Below are positions 37,692-46,473 of a stretch of 64,000 bases of DNA, piece by piece. A program made the position numbers and the translations under genes. Each line of letters starts with the position of its first letter. The first letter of the stretch is position 1. The notes below the pieces were generated by a model. It worked only from the letters and a program-made list of their open reading frames with translations, was not told the DNA's origin and made no database searches. Source of the DNA: Bacteroidota bacterium (GTDB lineage Bacteria > Bacteroidota > Bacteroidia > Chitinophagales > Chitinophagaceae); assembly GCA_947451115.1 (NCBI GenBank), contig CANFXV010000004.1, positions 1 through 64,000 of the forward strand, in the 5' to 3' direction.

Positions 37692-38216
37692 CTAATCCAC
37701 CAATAAAATAACGTCATCCACCCCATCGTTCTCTTTCCATCTTACTTTTACTTTATAAGGGGTGATATCGACCATTTCCTTGCCCGTAAAATCTGGTTGT
37801 ATGGGTAATTCTCTACTTGGTTTGCGGTCTACTAATACACAAAGGCTAACCTTGGCTGGTCGACCAAAGGACAATAAGGCATCTAAAGCGGCCCTAATGG
37901 TTCTGCCGGTAAACAATACATCATCTATTAAAATGACTGTTTTACCCTCAATACTAAAAGGCAAATCGGTGGCTTTGGCCAAGTGTAAGTCTCTTCTAAT
38001 ATCGTCTCTGTAAAAGGTGATGTCTAATTTTCCATAATGTACTTGATCGGCATGTAATTCATGGTGCAATGCTGCTACAATACGGTCACTTAAATACACC
38101 CCCCTTGGTTGCAGGCCAACAATCACCGCATTGGTTAAACCAGGATAAGTTTCTAAAATTTGATGTGCCAGCCTTTTTACGATGCTGGGAAGTTGTTGCT
38201 CGCTGATAAGGGTCAT
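37692..38216 (-). CDS. pyrR: PyrR: pyrimidine operon regulator / uracil phosphoribosyltransferase
   Basis: 174 residues with the PRT fold; the PRPP loop is VILIDDVLFTGRTIRAAL near residues 97-114. In Gram-positive bacteria PyrR binds pyr leader RNA and also has uracil phosphoribosyltransferase activity. Here the leader before pyrR is short (80 bases to the recF start) and shows no attenuator hairpin, so RNA-level control at this site is not supported. It leads pyrR-pyrB and is divergent from recF. Confidence 0.92.
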   Translation of the reverse strand: MTLISEQQLPSIVKRLAHQILETYPGLTNAVIVGLQPRGVYLSDRIVAALHHELHADQVHYGKLDITFYRDDIRRDLHLAKATDLPFSIEGKTVILIDDVLFTGRTIRAALDALLSFGRPAKVSLCVLVDRKPSRELPIQPDFTGKEMVDITPYKVKVRWKENDGVDDVILLVD

Positions 38217-38296
38217 TCCTTAAAATTTTAATAAAATTACATCCTTTTCTTGAATTATATATAGGCGTTAAACCATTCCCTTTGTATTTTGCACCC

Positions 38297-39379
38297 ATGG
38301 TGGGTATTCAACAACTTAAATTAGTCCAATTTAGGAATTATGTTCAAATGAATTTTGAATTCACCCATCGTATTGTGGGCATTGTGGGCAGTAATGGAAC
38401 TGGGAAAACCAATTTATTGGATGCTTTGTATTATTTATCTTTTACCAAAAGCTATTTTAATCGTCCAGATGCACAAAATGTACATCATGCGTATGAAGGT
38501 TTAAGAATAGAAGGATGGTATAATTTTCATAACCAACCCACCCCCATTACTTGCATCATTAGAGAAAATTTAAAAAAGGAATTTTATTTTGATGAGGAAT
38601 TGTATACCAAGATGTCACAGCATATTGGTAAAATACCCTGTGTAATGATTGCTCCAGATGATGTGCAAATTATTACTGGATCGAGCGAAGAGCGAAGAAA
38701 ATTAATGGACAGCTTGCTTTGTCAAATTTACCCACCCTATTTAAAATTTTTAATTCAATACAATAAAATCTTATTGCAAAGAAATAGCTTGTTAAAAAAT
38801 GCTGCAGAAACGGGCCAATTGGATATGGTATTGCTAGAAACATTAAATGGGCAGTTAACAGAAAATGGGCAACCCATATATAGTTACCGAAAAAAATTAA
38901 TGAATGAATTGTTGCCAGAGATTATAAAATTATACAATCACTTAGCGCAAAACAATGATCAGATTGACATTCAATATCAAAGTCAATTGGACCAAGACTC
39001 CTTTGAAAATTTATTGAACTATTCTTTGCCAAAAGATAAGGCAGTTCTAAGAACCAGTGTGGGCATTCACAAAGATGATTTGATCATTACCATACAAGGG
39101 CAATCCTTTAAACAAGAAGCATCGCAAGGACAAAGAAAAAGCTTATTGTTTGCAATTCGTTTTGCAGAATGGCAGTTGATTAAAAATAATAAAGGGTTCT
39201 CTCCTATCTTGTTGATGGATGATATTTTTGAAAAATTAGATGAGCAAAGAATGATTCAATTGTTAGATTGGGTAAGTAACTCCACGGATGGACAAGTATT
39301 TATTACAGATACCCATAAAGAAAGGGTGGCTGATTTATTAGGAAAATATTTAAGCGCTTATCAACTCATAGAGTTATAA
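38297..39379 (+). CDS. recF: DNA replication and repair protein RecF
   Basis: 360 residues from the ATG at 38297; the frame is open back to a TTG at 38282, but the ATG gives the family start MVGIQQLKLVQFRNY. It is an SMC-like ATPase that helps load RecA at gaps. Walker A is G31-SNGTGKT38; the signature is SQGQRKSLLFA, and Walker B is ILLMDDIFEKLD near residue 310. A TATTTTG sequence ends 5 bases before the ATG. The next gene is the DUF721/DciA-like protein, a common order in this phylum. Confidence 0.95.
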   Translation: MVGIQQLKLVQFRNYVQMNFEFTHRIVGIVGSNGTGKTNLLDALYYLSFTKSYFNRPDAQNVHHAYEGLRIEGWYNFHNQPTPITCIIRENLKKEFYFDEELYTKMSQHIGKIPCVMIAPDDVQIITGSSEERRKLMDSLLCQIYPPYLKFLIQYNKILLQRNSLLKNAAETGQLDMVLLETLNGQLTENGQPIYSYRKKLMNELLPEIIKLYNHLAQNNDQIDIQYQSQLDQDSFENLLNYSLPKDKAVLRTSVGIHKDDLIITIQGQSFKQEASQGQRKSLLFAIRFAEWQLIKNNKGFSPILLMDDIFEKLDEQRMIQLLDWVSNSTDGQVFITDTHKERVADLLGKYLSAYQLIEL

Positions 39380-39398
39380 TATATTGTAAATTGCCCCT

Positions 39399-39680
39399 AT
39401 GGCTACATTTAAAATTGGTGATGCGTTGAAGCAGTTTGTGCAAGGGAGCAGGTTAAAAAATGGAATTCAATCTGCCCAAATTGAAGCCGTGTGGTTAGAA
39501 ATTATGGGCGTCACCATTGCCAAGTATACCGACAAAATTTACATCTTTAATCAAAAGCTTTTTATAGAAACCAGTGTGGGCCCTTTGAAAAATGAATTAG
39601 GCTTTCAAAAAATTCAAATCATTGAAAGAGTCAATGAAAAGATGGGGGCCAATACCATTTCAGAAGTAATTATTAAATAG
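39399..39680 (+). CDS. DUF721 (DciA-like) protein
   Basis: 93 residues, a compact DUF721 domain: IGDALKQFVQGSRLKNGI, then AVWLEIMGVTIAKYTDKIYI and LFIETSVGPLKNELGFQKIQIIERVN in parts. DciA of this family loads the replicative helicase where DnaC/DnaI are absent (established for other bacteria). Its place 19 bases after recF supports a replication role. Confidence 0.85.
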   Translation: MATFKIGDALKQFVQGSRLKNGIQSAQIEAVWLEIMGVTIAKYTDKIYIFNQKLFIETSVGPLKNELGFQKIQIIERVNEKMGANTISEVIIK

Positions 39681-39691
39681 TAGGTTTATAC

Positions 39692-40762
39692 CTATTTGTC
39701 TAAATAATCGATGTAGCTTTTCTTTTGCATAATGGTAGCGCCATTCATAATCATTACCGTAGGCCAAACCCTAGCAGCCGTTTTGATCATGGTAATATCT
39801 CCAATTAAGATAGATTCTTTAGCTAAACTATTTTTTGTGCCTTCTTTATCAGCAGTTACGATGTAAACATTTTTGTACTTCTCGTGTAATTTTTTAAGCA
39901 ATTCTTCCCAGGGAACGGCATTTTCAATCTTGCCTGCAAAAACAAGTACATAAGGAATTGGGAGCGCAAAAATGGCTTGGGTGCTGTCTTCTCCATTCAT
40001 GGTATTCAATCCAAATTCTGGAATGGCCGCTACTAGACCATTGCCTTTGGTAACCACAACTTCTTTTCTATTTTTGTAAACATAGGTAGAATCAAAATTT
40101 TCAGGCAAATGATTGGCGTCATAGGAGACCAGTTTCCCCTCCTTCTCAAATTCCATTTGTATAGAAATGCTATCTGGAATGGCTCCTGCTGGTTGCTTCA
40201 TCTTTTCAATAATATCATTCCCGGTTTTGTAAGGCAAACAATCAATGATAGGCAAATGCTTCAAAACATAATCTTGACCATAGCCTACGCCAGCGATGGA
40301 AAGTATAAGTACAAAAATGCCTAAGCCTTTAGGTATTGTCGTTTTATTTTTTTTCTGATTGAATAGCAAAATCACAATGGCGATAAATAATATAATATCC
40401 TTAATAAAGGAAGTTTTTGGCGTGAGTGGAATACAATCTCCAAAACAGCCACAGGTTTTTATTTTGCCAGATAAAAAAGCATAACCAGTTAAAAAAGTAA
40501 AGAAAACAATCAGCCCCAACAACAACCAAAGGGTTTGTTTGTAGGGAAATTGAATAAGTAAGGCTATGCCTGCCACAATTTCAAGGGTATTCATTACCAG
40601 GGCCAATGCTAAGGTGTAATCGGAAAAGAAATTCATTCCCCATACATCAAAAAATTCTTGCATTTTGTAGCTGAGTCCTAAGGGGTCATTGGCTTTAATT
40701 AAACCAGAAAAGATAAAAAGCAATCCAACACTCCATCTTAGAATTTTCAAGAAGGTTTGCAT
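39692..40762 (-). CDS. BT_3928-family membrane protein (DoxX/MauE-like)
   Basis: 356 residues. The N-terminal third has four or five membrane segments of the DoxX/MauE kind, starting LRWSVGLLFIFSGLIKANDPLGLSYKM. It also has a cysteine motif KTCGCFGDCIPLTP (~residues 108-121), typical of this family. A fifth segment precedes a ~200-residue globular part. It lies 10 bases after the DUF1599 gene on the same strand, a pairing conserved in Bacteroidota. A redox role is suggested by the MauE likeness; not proven. Confidence 0.8.
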   Translation of the reverse strand: MQTFLKILRWSVGLLFIFSGLIKANDPLGLSYKMQEFFDVWGMNFFSDYTLALALVMNTLEIVAGIALLIQFPYKQTLWLLLGLIVFFTFLTGYAFLSGKIKTCGCFGDCIPLTPKTSFIKDIILFIAIVILLFNQKKNKTTIPKGLGIFVLILSIAGVGYGQDYVLKHLPIIDCLPYKTGNDIIEKMKQPAGAIPDSISIQMEFEKEGKLVSYDANHLPENFDSTYVYKNRKEVVVTKGNGLVAAIPEFGLNTMNGEDSTQAIFALPIPYVLVFAGKIENAVPWEELLKKLHEKYKNVYIVTADKEGTKNSLAKESILIGDITMIKTAARVWPTVMIMNGATIMQKKSYIDYLDK

Positions 40763-40772
40763 AGGTGTATTT

Positions 40773-41318
40773 TTAATGTTTGCCTTCTGCCATTTGTATT
40801 AAAGCAAAAGCAGCATAATTTAATATGTCTACAAAATTAGCATCAATGCCTTCGCTAATTAAAGTTTTGCCGTCGTTGGTAATAATTTGTCTTATTCTCA
40901 ACAGCTTCATTAATATTAAATCGGCATAACTTTCTTGGCTCATATCTCTCCATGCTTCACCATAGTCATGATTCTTGTCTAGCATGGTATTTTTTGCAAA
41001 AAGCACATTGGCCTGGTATAAGTCTTGTACTTCTTGAACAGGTAATTCTTCTACTTTAGGATCCCCTAATTTAAGTTGAATTAAACCTATCACTGCATAA
41101 TTCAAAATACCTTTAAATTCTGATTGTATATCGTCTTCCACTTTTTGACTTCCGATGTCTTGAATGGTTCTGATGCGCAACGCTTTAATGAAAATCTGGT
41201 CAACCACGGAGATGATTCTTAATACGCGCCAAGCAGTACCATAATCCTTGGTTTTTTTAATAAATATATCACTGCATGATGCAATGGCTTGATCAAATTG
41301 TGTGGAAGTTTGACTCAT
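40773..41318 (-). CDS. DUF1599 protein with internal duplication
   Basis: 181 residues. Two repeats align well: IKKTKDYGTAWRVLR ... FKGILNYAVIGLIQL (residues ~20-80) and LDKNHDYGEAWRDMS ... FVDILNYAAFALIQM (~113-176). The DYG-AW and ILNYA blocks are the core of the domain, described as nucleotide-modification associated in some databases; the function is unknown. It starts the DUF1599-BT_3928 pair and is divergent from folP. Confidence 0.82.
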   Translation of the reverse strand: MSQTSTQFDQAIASCSDIFIKKTKDYGTAWRVLRIISVVDQIFIKALRIRTIQDIGSQKVEDDIQSEFKGILNYAVIGLIQLKLGDPKVEELPVQEVQDLYQANVLFAKNTMLDKNHDYGEAWRDMSQESYADLILMKLLRIRQIITNDGKTLISEGIDANFVDILNYAAFALIQMAEGKH

Positions 41319-41322
41319 TAAA

Positions 41323-41356
41323 TTTGGCCTAGTTACTTGGTTAATTAATATCTTTG
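41323..41356 (+). promoter_or_regulatory. Promoter of folP
   Basis: TTTG at 41323-41326, a 22-base spacer, and TATCTTTG at 41349-41356, both exact matches. About 40 bases of leader before the ATG. Confidence 0.6.
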
Positions 41357-41397
41357 AACCACTGCAAGATAATCAATAACGTGCTTAAAATAAAACT

Positions 41398-42222
41398 ATG
41401 TTTAAAATTCCTGCGAAGGATTTAGAATGGGCTATTGCAGGCCCTCAGGTAATGGGAATTATCAATTGCAACAGCGATTCTTTTTATGCAGCCAGCCGTC
41501 AAGAAAATGCAGAAAAAGTATTATTAAAACTAGCCCAATTTATAAAGGAAGGAGCTACATTAGTGGACATAGGGGCGCAAAGTACTAGGCCTAATGCAAA
41601 TCTATTAGGCGCAGAAACTGAAATAGCGCAACTAATTCCAATGCTAAAAATAATTAGATCAACCTACCCTAGTTTACTAATTTCTGTAGATACTTTTTAT
41701 GCCTCTGTAGCAGCAGCTGCACTGGAGGCAGGCGCAAATATCATCAATGACATTAGTTGTGGAAGTTTTGATCCTGAAATATTAAATGTAGTTACCTCTT
41801 ATAAGGCAGGGTATATCGGTATGCATCTTACAGGTGGGCTTCATCATATGCATGAAATAGCTCCTAGAGAAAATTTAATGGAAGAACTAGTCGCTTATTT
41901 CGAAGAAAAAAAGAAATTATTAGCTAAAGCAGGTATCCATCAATGGGTGCTAGATCCAGGATTTGGATTTGGGAAAACAGTAGAAGAGAATTTTGAATTA
42001 GTAAAACAAATTGAAAAATTGAAATCTATAGGTCTTCCCATTTTATTAGGGGCCTCACGAAAATCTAGTATTTATAAAACATTAGGCATTAAGGCGGAGG
42101 ATGCTTTAAATGGCACCACCATAGTTAATACGGTGGCTTTAATGGGTGGGGTGAATGTGCTTCGGGTGCATGATGTAAAAGAGGCTGTAGAATTGTGCAA
42201 ACTGATCCCCTATTTAAATTAG
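41398..42222 (+). CDS. folP: Dihydropteroate synthase
   Basis: 274 residues of a TIM-barrel enzyme that joins p-aminobenzoate to hydroxymethyl-dihydropterin diphosphate in folate synthesis, the sulfonamide target. Loop 1, usually N-x-TPDSF, reads N23-CNSDSF29: Thr and Pro are replaced by Asn and Ser. Loop 2 keeps STRP (DIGAQSTRPN), LDPGFGFGKTVEEN is typical, and GASRKSS closes the phosphate site. It stands alone between a promoter and a terminator. Confidence 0.93.
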   Translation: MFKIPAKDLEWAIAGPQVMGIINCNSDSFYAASRQENAEKVLLKLAQFIKEGATLVDIGAQSTRPNANLLGAETEIAQLIPMLKIIRSTYPSLLISVDTFYASVAAAALEAGANIINDISCGSFDPEILNVVTSYKAGYIGMHLTGGLHHMHEIAPRENLMEELVAYFEEKKKLLAKAGIHQWVLDPGFGFGKTVEENFELVKQIEKLKSIGLPILLGASRKSSIYKTLGIKAEDALNGTTIVNTVALMGGVNVLRVHDVKEAVELCKLIPYLN

Positions 42223-42230
42223 TACATAAA

Positions 42231-42264
42231 AAAATCCCCCCGAAAACTCGGAGGGATTTTAAAA
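42231..42264. terminator. Bidirectional terminator between folP and the FKBP gene
   Basis: A stem of AAAATCCC... and ...GGGATTTTAAAA around a CCCGAAAACTCGGA core, with A and T tracts on both sides, 9-15 bases from both stop codons. Confidence 0.75.
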
Positions 42265-42278
42265 TATAATTAATTATT

Positions 42279-43166
42279 TTATTTTTTTGGAGCAGCAGGT
42301 GCAACGGTTACATCTTTAACCTCAATATCAAAAGCTAAATTTTCATAAGCCTTGATACCACCATTCGCTTGAGGGCCATATGCCAACATCGCTGGAATAT
42401 ATAAGCTTCCTTTACCACCTTTAGCAAAATATTTAAGACCAATGTCCCATCCTGGGATCACAGAACCAGTGCCTACCTTAACATCATAAGGTTTAGCAAT
42501 AGAATCTTTAGCGCTTAAATTTGAATCAAAAACATCGCCTTTGAAAGTGTAGCCTTTGTAAAATACGCTAGCAATTTTTCCAGAGTCTACTTTATTAGTA
42601 GCATCTCCAGCTTCTTTGATGGCAATAAATACTCCTTCAGGAGATTTGATGGCAGTGATTTTATTCTTTTCCAAATAAGCAGCAATCGCAGCTACTTCTT
42701 TGTTTTTCTCTGTGTCTTGTTCTTTTTTGTAATCGGCATCAACCAATTTAACATCATTAAAAACGTTGACGATTTCAGCTTTACCTAAAATTACATCGTT
42801 GGCTTTGAATACGCTGTTGATTTGTAATGCACCCATTTTAACAAGGGTATCGATACTTAAAGAAAATTCAACTTTATCTCCTTTTCTACATTTTAAAATA
42901 ATTTCTGTAAAAGTGTATTTACCTAAACGTGCAGTATCTACTGGAAAGTAGACAGGGATAACTCCATAGGTAGAACTTAAAATACTGTCTTTAGATTTTA
43001 ATTTGTACTCGATGTTTAATTTTACGTATTCGCCTTGTACTAATTGTTTTTCATTACCACTTCCGTGTGTAATTTTATAAGGCATACCTGATGGGGCTTT
43101 TTCGTATTGATTACAACTTGCAAATAATACAATAGCAGCCACTAACTTTAACGTTGATTTTATCAT
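42279..43166 (-). CDS. FKBP-type peptidyl-prolyl isomerase lipoprotein
   Basis: 295 residues. The lipobox LFASC puts the lipid Cys near residue 18, so it is an envelope lipoprotein. The C-terminal FKBP domain (~185-290) has GKIASVFYKGYTFKGDVFDS, GSVIPGWDIGLKYFAKGGKGS and PAMLAYGPQ. An N-terminal FKBP-like region (~40-115) is degenerate. It likely helps fold exported proteins. The nrnA-like gene is immediately upstream (3 bases), so the two form an operon. Confidence 0.88.
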   Translation of the reverse strand: MIKSTLKLVAAIVLFASCNQYEKAPSGMPYKITHGSGNEKQLVQGEYVKLNIEYKLKSKDSILSSTYGVIPVYFPVDTARLGKYTFTEIILKCRKGDKVEFSLSIDTLVKMGALQINSVFKANDVILGKAEIVNVFNDVKLVDADYKKEQDTEKNKEVAAIAAYLEKNKITAIKSPEGVFIAIKEAGDATNKVDSGKIASVFYKGYTFKGDVFDSNLSAKDSIAKPYDVKVGTGSVIPGWDIGLKYFAKGGKGSLYIPAMLAYGPQANGGIKAYENLAFDIEVKDVTVAPAAPKK

Positions 43167-43169
43167 TTT

Positions 43170-44183
43170 TTATAATTGTGTTAATTGTGATTTATAGTTT
43201 TCTATTATGGTTTTAAAATCATTAAATGTTTCTTCTACACTTTTTTTAGAGTTTCCTCCTGCGGCATTGGCATGTCCTCCACCGTCAAAATGTGTTCTTG
43301 CAAATATATTGACATCAAAGTTACCTTTGCTTCTAAAACTCCATTTTCTTTCTTCTTCTCTATCAATGACAATGGCGGCAAATTTTATTCCTTCTATCGA
43401 TAATAAGTAATTCACCAATCCTTCCGTATCCCCTGTTTTCAATTCAAATTTATAAATATCTGTTTTGGGGATGGCCATCACAGCGGTTTTTAAAGCGGGA
43501 AAAACATGCATCCTATTTAAAAAGGCATTGCCCATAAACTTCAATCTTCCTTCAGTTGAATTGTCATATATATGCTCATGGATGATGGAATGTTGTAGTC
43601 CAAGCTCTTTTAAATGAGCCACTATTTTATGAACAGAAGCGGTGGTAGATGGGAATCTAAAAGAACCTGTATCGGTCATTAATCCAGTATACAAGCAAGC
43701 CGCAATGTCTAAATTAATCAAATTGCTATGTCCTGATTGAACGATAAGATCATAAATCATTTCACAGGTAGAGCTCATTTTTACATCACTAATTCCATAG
43801 CCAAAAGACGGAGTATCAGGCTGTTGATGATGGTCAATGAGAATTTTTATGGCCTTGGCTTCTTTGATGATGGGTTCTAAATGCTTGGTTCTATGAAGGA
43901 TGTTGAAATCCAAACAGAAGATATAATCTGCCTGCTGCACAATTTTAGTCGCTTTTTCTTTGTTGGCCTCAAAATCGACCACTTCCTCAGTGCCTGGCAT
44001 CCAATCTAAAAAAGCAGCCCAATTGGTGGGAGAAACAACTGTTACTTCATGGCCCAAGCCCTTTAAAAAATGATATAAGGCCAAACTTGACCCCATGGCA
44101 TCTCCATCTGGTTTCTGGTGCGCCGTAATAACCGCCTTAAAAGGTTGATTAAGAAAGGGGTAAAATTGATCAATTGCTTGCAT
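43170..44183 (-). CDS. DHH/DHHA1 phosphoesterase (NrnA-like)
   Basis: 337 residues. The DHH domain has AHQKPDGDAMGSSLAL (D26, D28 metal ligands), LDFN near 87, and DHHQQPDTP near 118. The DHHA1 domain near the C-terminus has FRSKGNFDVN and GGGHANAAGG. NrnA enzymes degrade very short RNAs and may dephosphorylate pAp. It is divergent from ndk, with a perfect TAAATTTG 7 bases before its start. Confidence 0.88.
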   Translation of the reverse strand: MQAIDQFYPFLNQPFKAVITAHQKPDGDAMGSSLALYHFLKGLGHEVTVVSPTNWAAFLDWMPGTEEVVDFEANKEKATKIVQQADYIFCLDFNILHRTKHLEPIIKEAKAIKILIDHHQQPDTPSFGYGISDVKMSSTCEMIYDLIVQSGHSNLINLDIAACLYTGLMTDTGSFRFPSTTASVHKIVAHLKELGLQHSIIHEHIYDNSTEGRLKFMGNAFLNRMHVFPALKTAVMAIPKTDIYKFELKTGDTEGLVNYLLSIEGIKFAAIVIDREEERKWSFRSKGNFDVNIFARTHFDGGGHANAAGGNSKKSVEETFNDFKTIIENYKSQLTQL

Positions 44184-44190
44184 AGATTTG

Positions 44191-44198
44191 CAAATTTA
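44191..44198 (-). promoter_or_regulatory. Perfect -7 element (TAAATTTG) of the nrnA-like gene
   Basis: Exact TAnnTTTG, 7 bases before the ATG on the minus strand; the transcript may be leaderless. It lies 23 bases from the divergent ndk element, so polymerases at the two could interfere. Confidence 0.45.
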
Positions 44199-44220
44199 GC
44201 ACAAATCAGATGTTTTTCAG

Positions 44221-44228
44221 TAAATTTG
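44221..44228 (+). promoter_or_regulatory. -7 element (TAAATTTG) of ndk
   Basis: Exact TAnnTTTG, 28 bases before the ndk ATG. The -33 position holds only TTTA (44195-44198). Confidence 0.45.
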
Positions 44229-44256
44229 CGGCTTCAATTACAAACTGATACCATTT

Positions 44257-44673
44257 ATGAGCAATAGAACTTTTACCATGATTAAACCAGATGCCACTTC
44301 AAAGGGTTATACTGGTGCCATTTTAGACCAAATAATTAAGACTGGATTTTCTGTAAAAGCCATGAAATGGACAAAATTGACGGTGGAACAAGCAGGTCAG
44401 TTTTATGAAGTGCACAAAGAGCGTCCTTTTTATAACGATTTAGTTGCTTTTATGAGCAGTGGCCCCATTGTAGCAGCCATTCTTGAAAAAGAAAATGCAG
44501 TAGCCGATTTCAGAAAATTAATTGGGGCAACCAATCCTGCTCAAGCAGAAGAAGGCACCATTAGAAAGAATTTTGCGGCATCGATGGGTGAAAATGCAGT
44601 ACACGGAAGTGATAGCGATGAGAACGCGCAAATTGAAGGCAATTTCTTCTTTGCGGCTACAGAAAGATTTTAG
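44257..44673 (+). CDS. ndk: Nucleoside-diphosphate kinase
   Basis: 138 residues, the usual size. It moves the gamma phosphate between nucleoside triphosphates and diphosphates through a phospho-histidine, His116 in [12 protein letters not shown]. The start [17 protein letters not shown] with the MIKPDA motif is canonical. Monocistronic: own -7 element and a terminator right after. Confidence 0.97.
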   Translation: MSNRTFTMIKPDATSKGYTGAILDQIIKTGFSVKAMKWTKLTVEQAGQFYEVHKERPFYNDLVAFMSSGPIVAAILEKENAVADFRKLIGATNPAQAEEGTIRKNFAASMGENAVHGSDSDENAQIEGNFFFAATERF

Positions 44674-44686
44674 TAAATATAAATCT

Positions 44687-44714
44687 GCCCTTAAGAAAAT
44701 GTAAGGGCCTTTTT
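44687..44714 (+). terminator. Rho-independent terminator after ndk
   Basis: GCCCTTA and TAAGGGC pair around AGAAAATG, followed by CTTTTTATTTT. Confidence 0.8.
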
Positions 44715-44733
44715 ATTTTGTCTACTATTTTTT

Positions 44734-46062
44734 TTATTTCTTAGCGCCTCTTGAAATAGGCTTACCATATTTTTTTTGCATGATCTCTTTTCGATTTTTG
44801 CGCACATTGACTTTGCTATTTTTTGCAGACTTTTCATGAAACGACGCACCTACTTCTTCTTTTTTAGGAAGTTTGATTTGAATGATCTTCATGCGCACTT
44901 TAGGCTTCTCGTCTTCTGTCAATACATCAGAAATCTCCAAAGTTTCAGGCAAGTCCAACATAGGAATGGGTTGCTTCATTAATTCCTCAATGGCTTTTTG
45001 CAAAGGTTTTTCTTTCTCTGTGATAAAAGTAATCGCAATTCCTTTTTTATCCGCTCTACCGGTTCTTCCAATTCGGTGAATATAATTCTCTGGCACATCC
45101 GGCGTATCAAAATTAATTACATGGGTTACTTCTGCAACATCAATACCTCTGGCCATTACATCGGTGGCAATAATATATTTATATACCCCTGCTTTAAATT
45201 GTTTCACCGTATTAAAACGATGATTTTGTTCTTTGTTAGAATGGATCACGCCTACTATCTCAGGAAATTTTGTTTCTAATTGTTCATACAATTGATCGGC
45301 CAAAGCCTTGGTGGCAGCGAATATTAAGACCTTGGTCATGGCTTCGTTGGCGCTCAATAACAGTTCTAATAAATTAACTTTTGTATTAAAATTAGGCACA
45401 GAATAAGCAGTTTGAATAATATTTTCCAAAGGAGTTCCAGTGGGTGCTGCTTCTACACGTACCGGTGCACTAAAATATTCATTCATCAATTTTTCAACTT
45501 CTTCGGTGATGGTGGCAGAGAAAAGTAAGTTTTGTCTTTTGGCTGGAAGCAATTCTAAAATATTGGTAATTTGTTTTCTAAAACCTAGGTTTAACATTTC
45601 ATCCATTTCATCTATCACTAATTTTTTGATCGTCTTTGTTTTAAACGCACCATTCATAGCAAGGTCAAATAACCTACCTGGTGTGGAAACCAAAACGTCT
45701 ACTCCTTTTTCTAATTCTAATTGTTGAGTATTGATATTTACGCCTCCATAAACACCAACAGTTACCACACTCATGTAAGGGGTTAGTTTTTTTGCTGCTT
45801 CGACAACTTGTACGACCAACTCTCTAGTAGGGACTAAAATTAATATTTGAGGATCTTTGCTTTTGTCAAATTTCCATTGTCTCAGACAGGGCAATAGGTA
45901 GGCAAAAGTTTTTCCAGTTCCGGTTTGTGCAATGCCGCATACATCTCTACCCGACATCACAATGGGGAAAACACGGTGTTGTATCGTGGTTGGTTTTGTA
46001 AATCCTAATTCCTCCACTGCGCGCAGTAAGGGGGTGTTGATATTTAAATCTTGAAAGGTCAT
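44734..46062 (-). CDS. DEAD-box-type ATP-dependent RNA helicase
   Basis: 442 residues. Motif I is A45-QTGTGKT52. Motif II reads DEMD (VIDEMDEMLNLGF near 150) instead of DEAD; motif III is SAT near 182, and motif VI is HRIGRTGR. The C-terminal tail is basic (KKEEVGASFHEKSAKNSK and on), like RhlE/CsdA-type helicases that act on rRNA or cold-stiffened mRNA. A TACCTTCG element lies 17 bases before the start. The array of hairpin repeats begins 41 bases upstream. Confidence 0.92.
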   Translation of the reverse strand: MTFQDLNINTPLLRAVEELGFTKPTTIQHRVFPIVMSGRDVCGIAQTGTGKTFAYLLPCLRQWKFDKSKDPQILILVPTRELVVQVVEAAKKLTPYMSVVTVGVYGGVNINTQQLELEKGVDVLVSTPGRLFDLAMNGAFKTKTIKKLVIDEMDEMLNLGFRKQITNILELLPAKRQNLLFSATITEEVEKLMNEYFSAPVRVEAAPTGTPLENIIQTAYSVPNFNTKVNLLELLLSANEAMTKVLIFAATKALADQLYEQLETKFPEIVGVIHSNKEQNHRFNTVKQFKAGVYKYIIATDVMARGIDVAEVTHVINFDTPDVPENYIHRIGRTGRADKKGIAITFITEKEKPLQKAIEELMKQPIPMLDLPETLEISDVLTEDEKPKVRMKIIQIKLPKKEEVGASFHEKSAKNSKVNVRKNRKEIMQKKYGKPISRGAKK

Positions 46063-46103
46063 AGTGTGAAAATGTGCTACGAAGGTAGTTTATTTAAAAT
46101 GGA

Positions 46104-46381
46104 GGTAAAAAGGATGGCCGTCGCTTTGCTCCGGCATCCTCTATACCCTAGTTTTTCAAACAAAGTAAAGAGGATTACCTCACTTCGTTCGGTGATCCTA
46201 CCTACCCTTGTTTTTCAAACAAATTAAAGAGGATTACCTCACTTCGTTCGGTGATCCTACAAACCCTATTTTTATAGAATTAAAAAGGATGGCCGTCGCT
46301 TTGCTCCGGCATCCTCTATACCCTAGTTTTTCAAACAAAGTAAAGAGGATTACCTCACTTCGTTCGGTGATCCTCTTTACC
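46104..46381. repeat. Array of alternating hairpin repeats
   Basis: A 94-bp sequence at 46106-46199 is repeated exactly at 46281-46374, with a shorter near-copy between (46201-46258). Each full unit holds hairpin type 1 (GGATGGCCG ... CGGCATCC) and type 2 (GGATTACC ... GGTGATCC), joined by a T/A-rich linker, so the order is 1-2-2-1-2. The ends, GGTAAAAAGGAT (46104-46115) and ATCCTCTTTACC (46370-46381), are inverted copies with one mismatch. Every type-2 hairpin contains CTCACTTCGTTCG. It lies between the DEAD-box gene and tRNA-Pro. No supported ORF lies inside. Confidence 0.8.
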
Positions 46382-46406
46382 CTCAGTGCAAAAGCATAAA
46401 AACAGT

Positions 46407-46428
46407 AGCCCGCTTCGCGGGCTTTTTG
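46407..46428 (+). terminator. Terminator-like hairpin
   Basis: AGCCCGC, TTC, GCGGGCT then TTTTTG. A strong short stem just after the hairpin array. Confidence 0.6.
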
Positions 46429-46473
46429 TTATTTCACTTATTCGCTATTCCAAGCGAGCTTGAATAGCTCAAT

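Noticed and set aside
38217-38296. PyrR-binding attenuator upstream of pyrR
   Set aside because: Only 80 bases separate pyrR and recF, with no terminator/antiterminator pair.
46104-46381. CRISPR array
   Set aside because: The repeated units are long palindromic hairpins and the linkers between them are nearly identical, not unique spacers; there are no cas genes.
46208-46399. 63-residue plus-strand ORF inside the hairpin array
   Set aside because: It runs through the repeats, has no recognisable domain and exists only because the repeats stay open in one frame.
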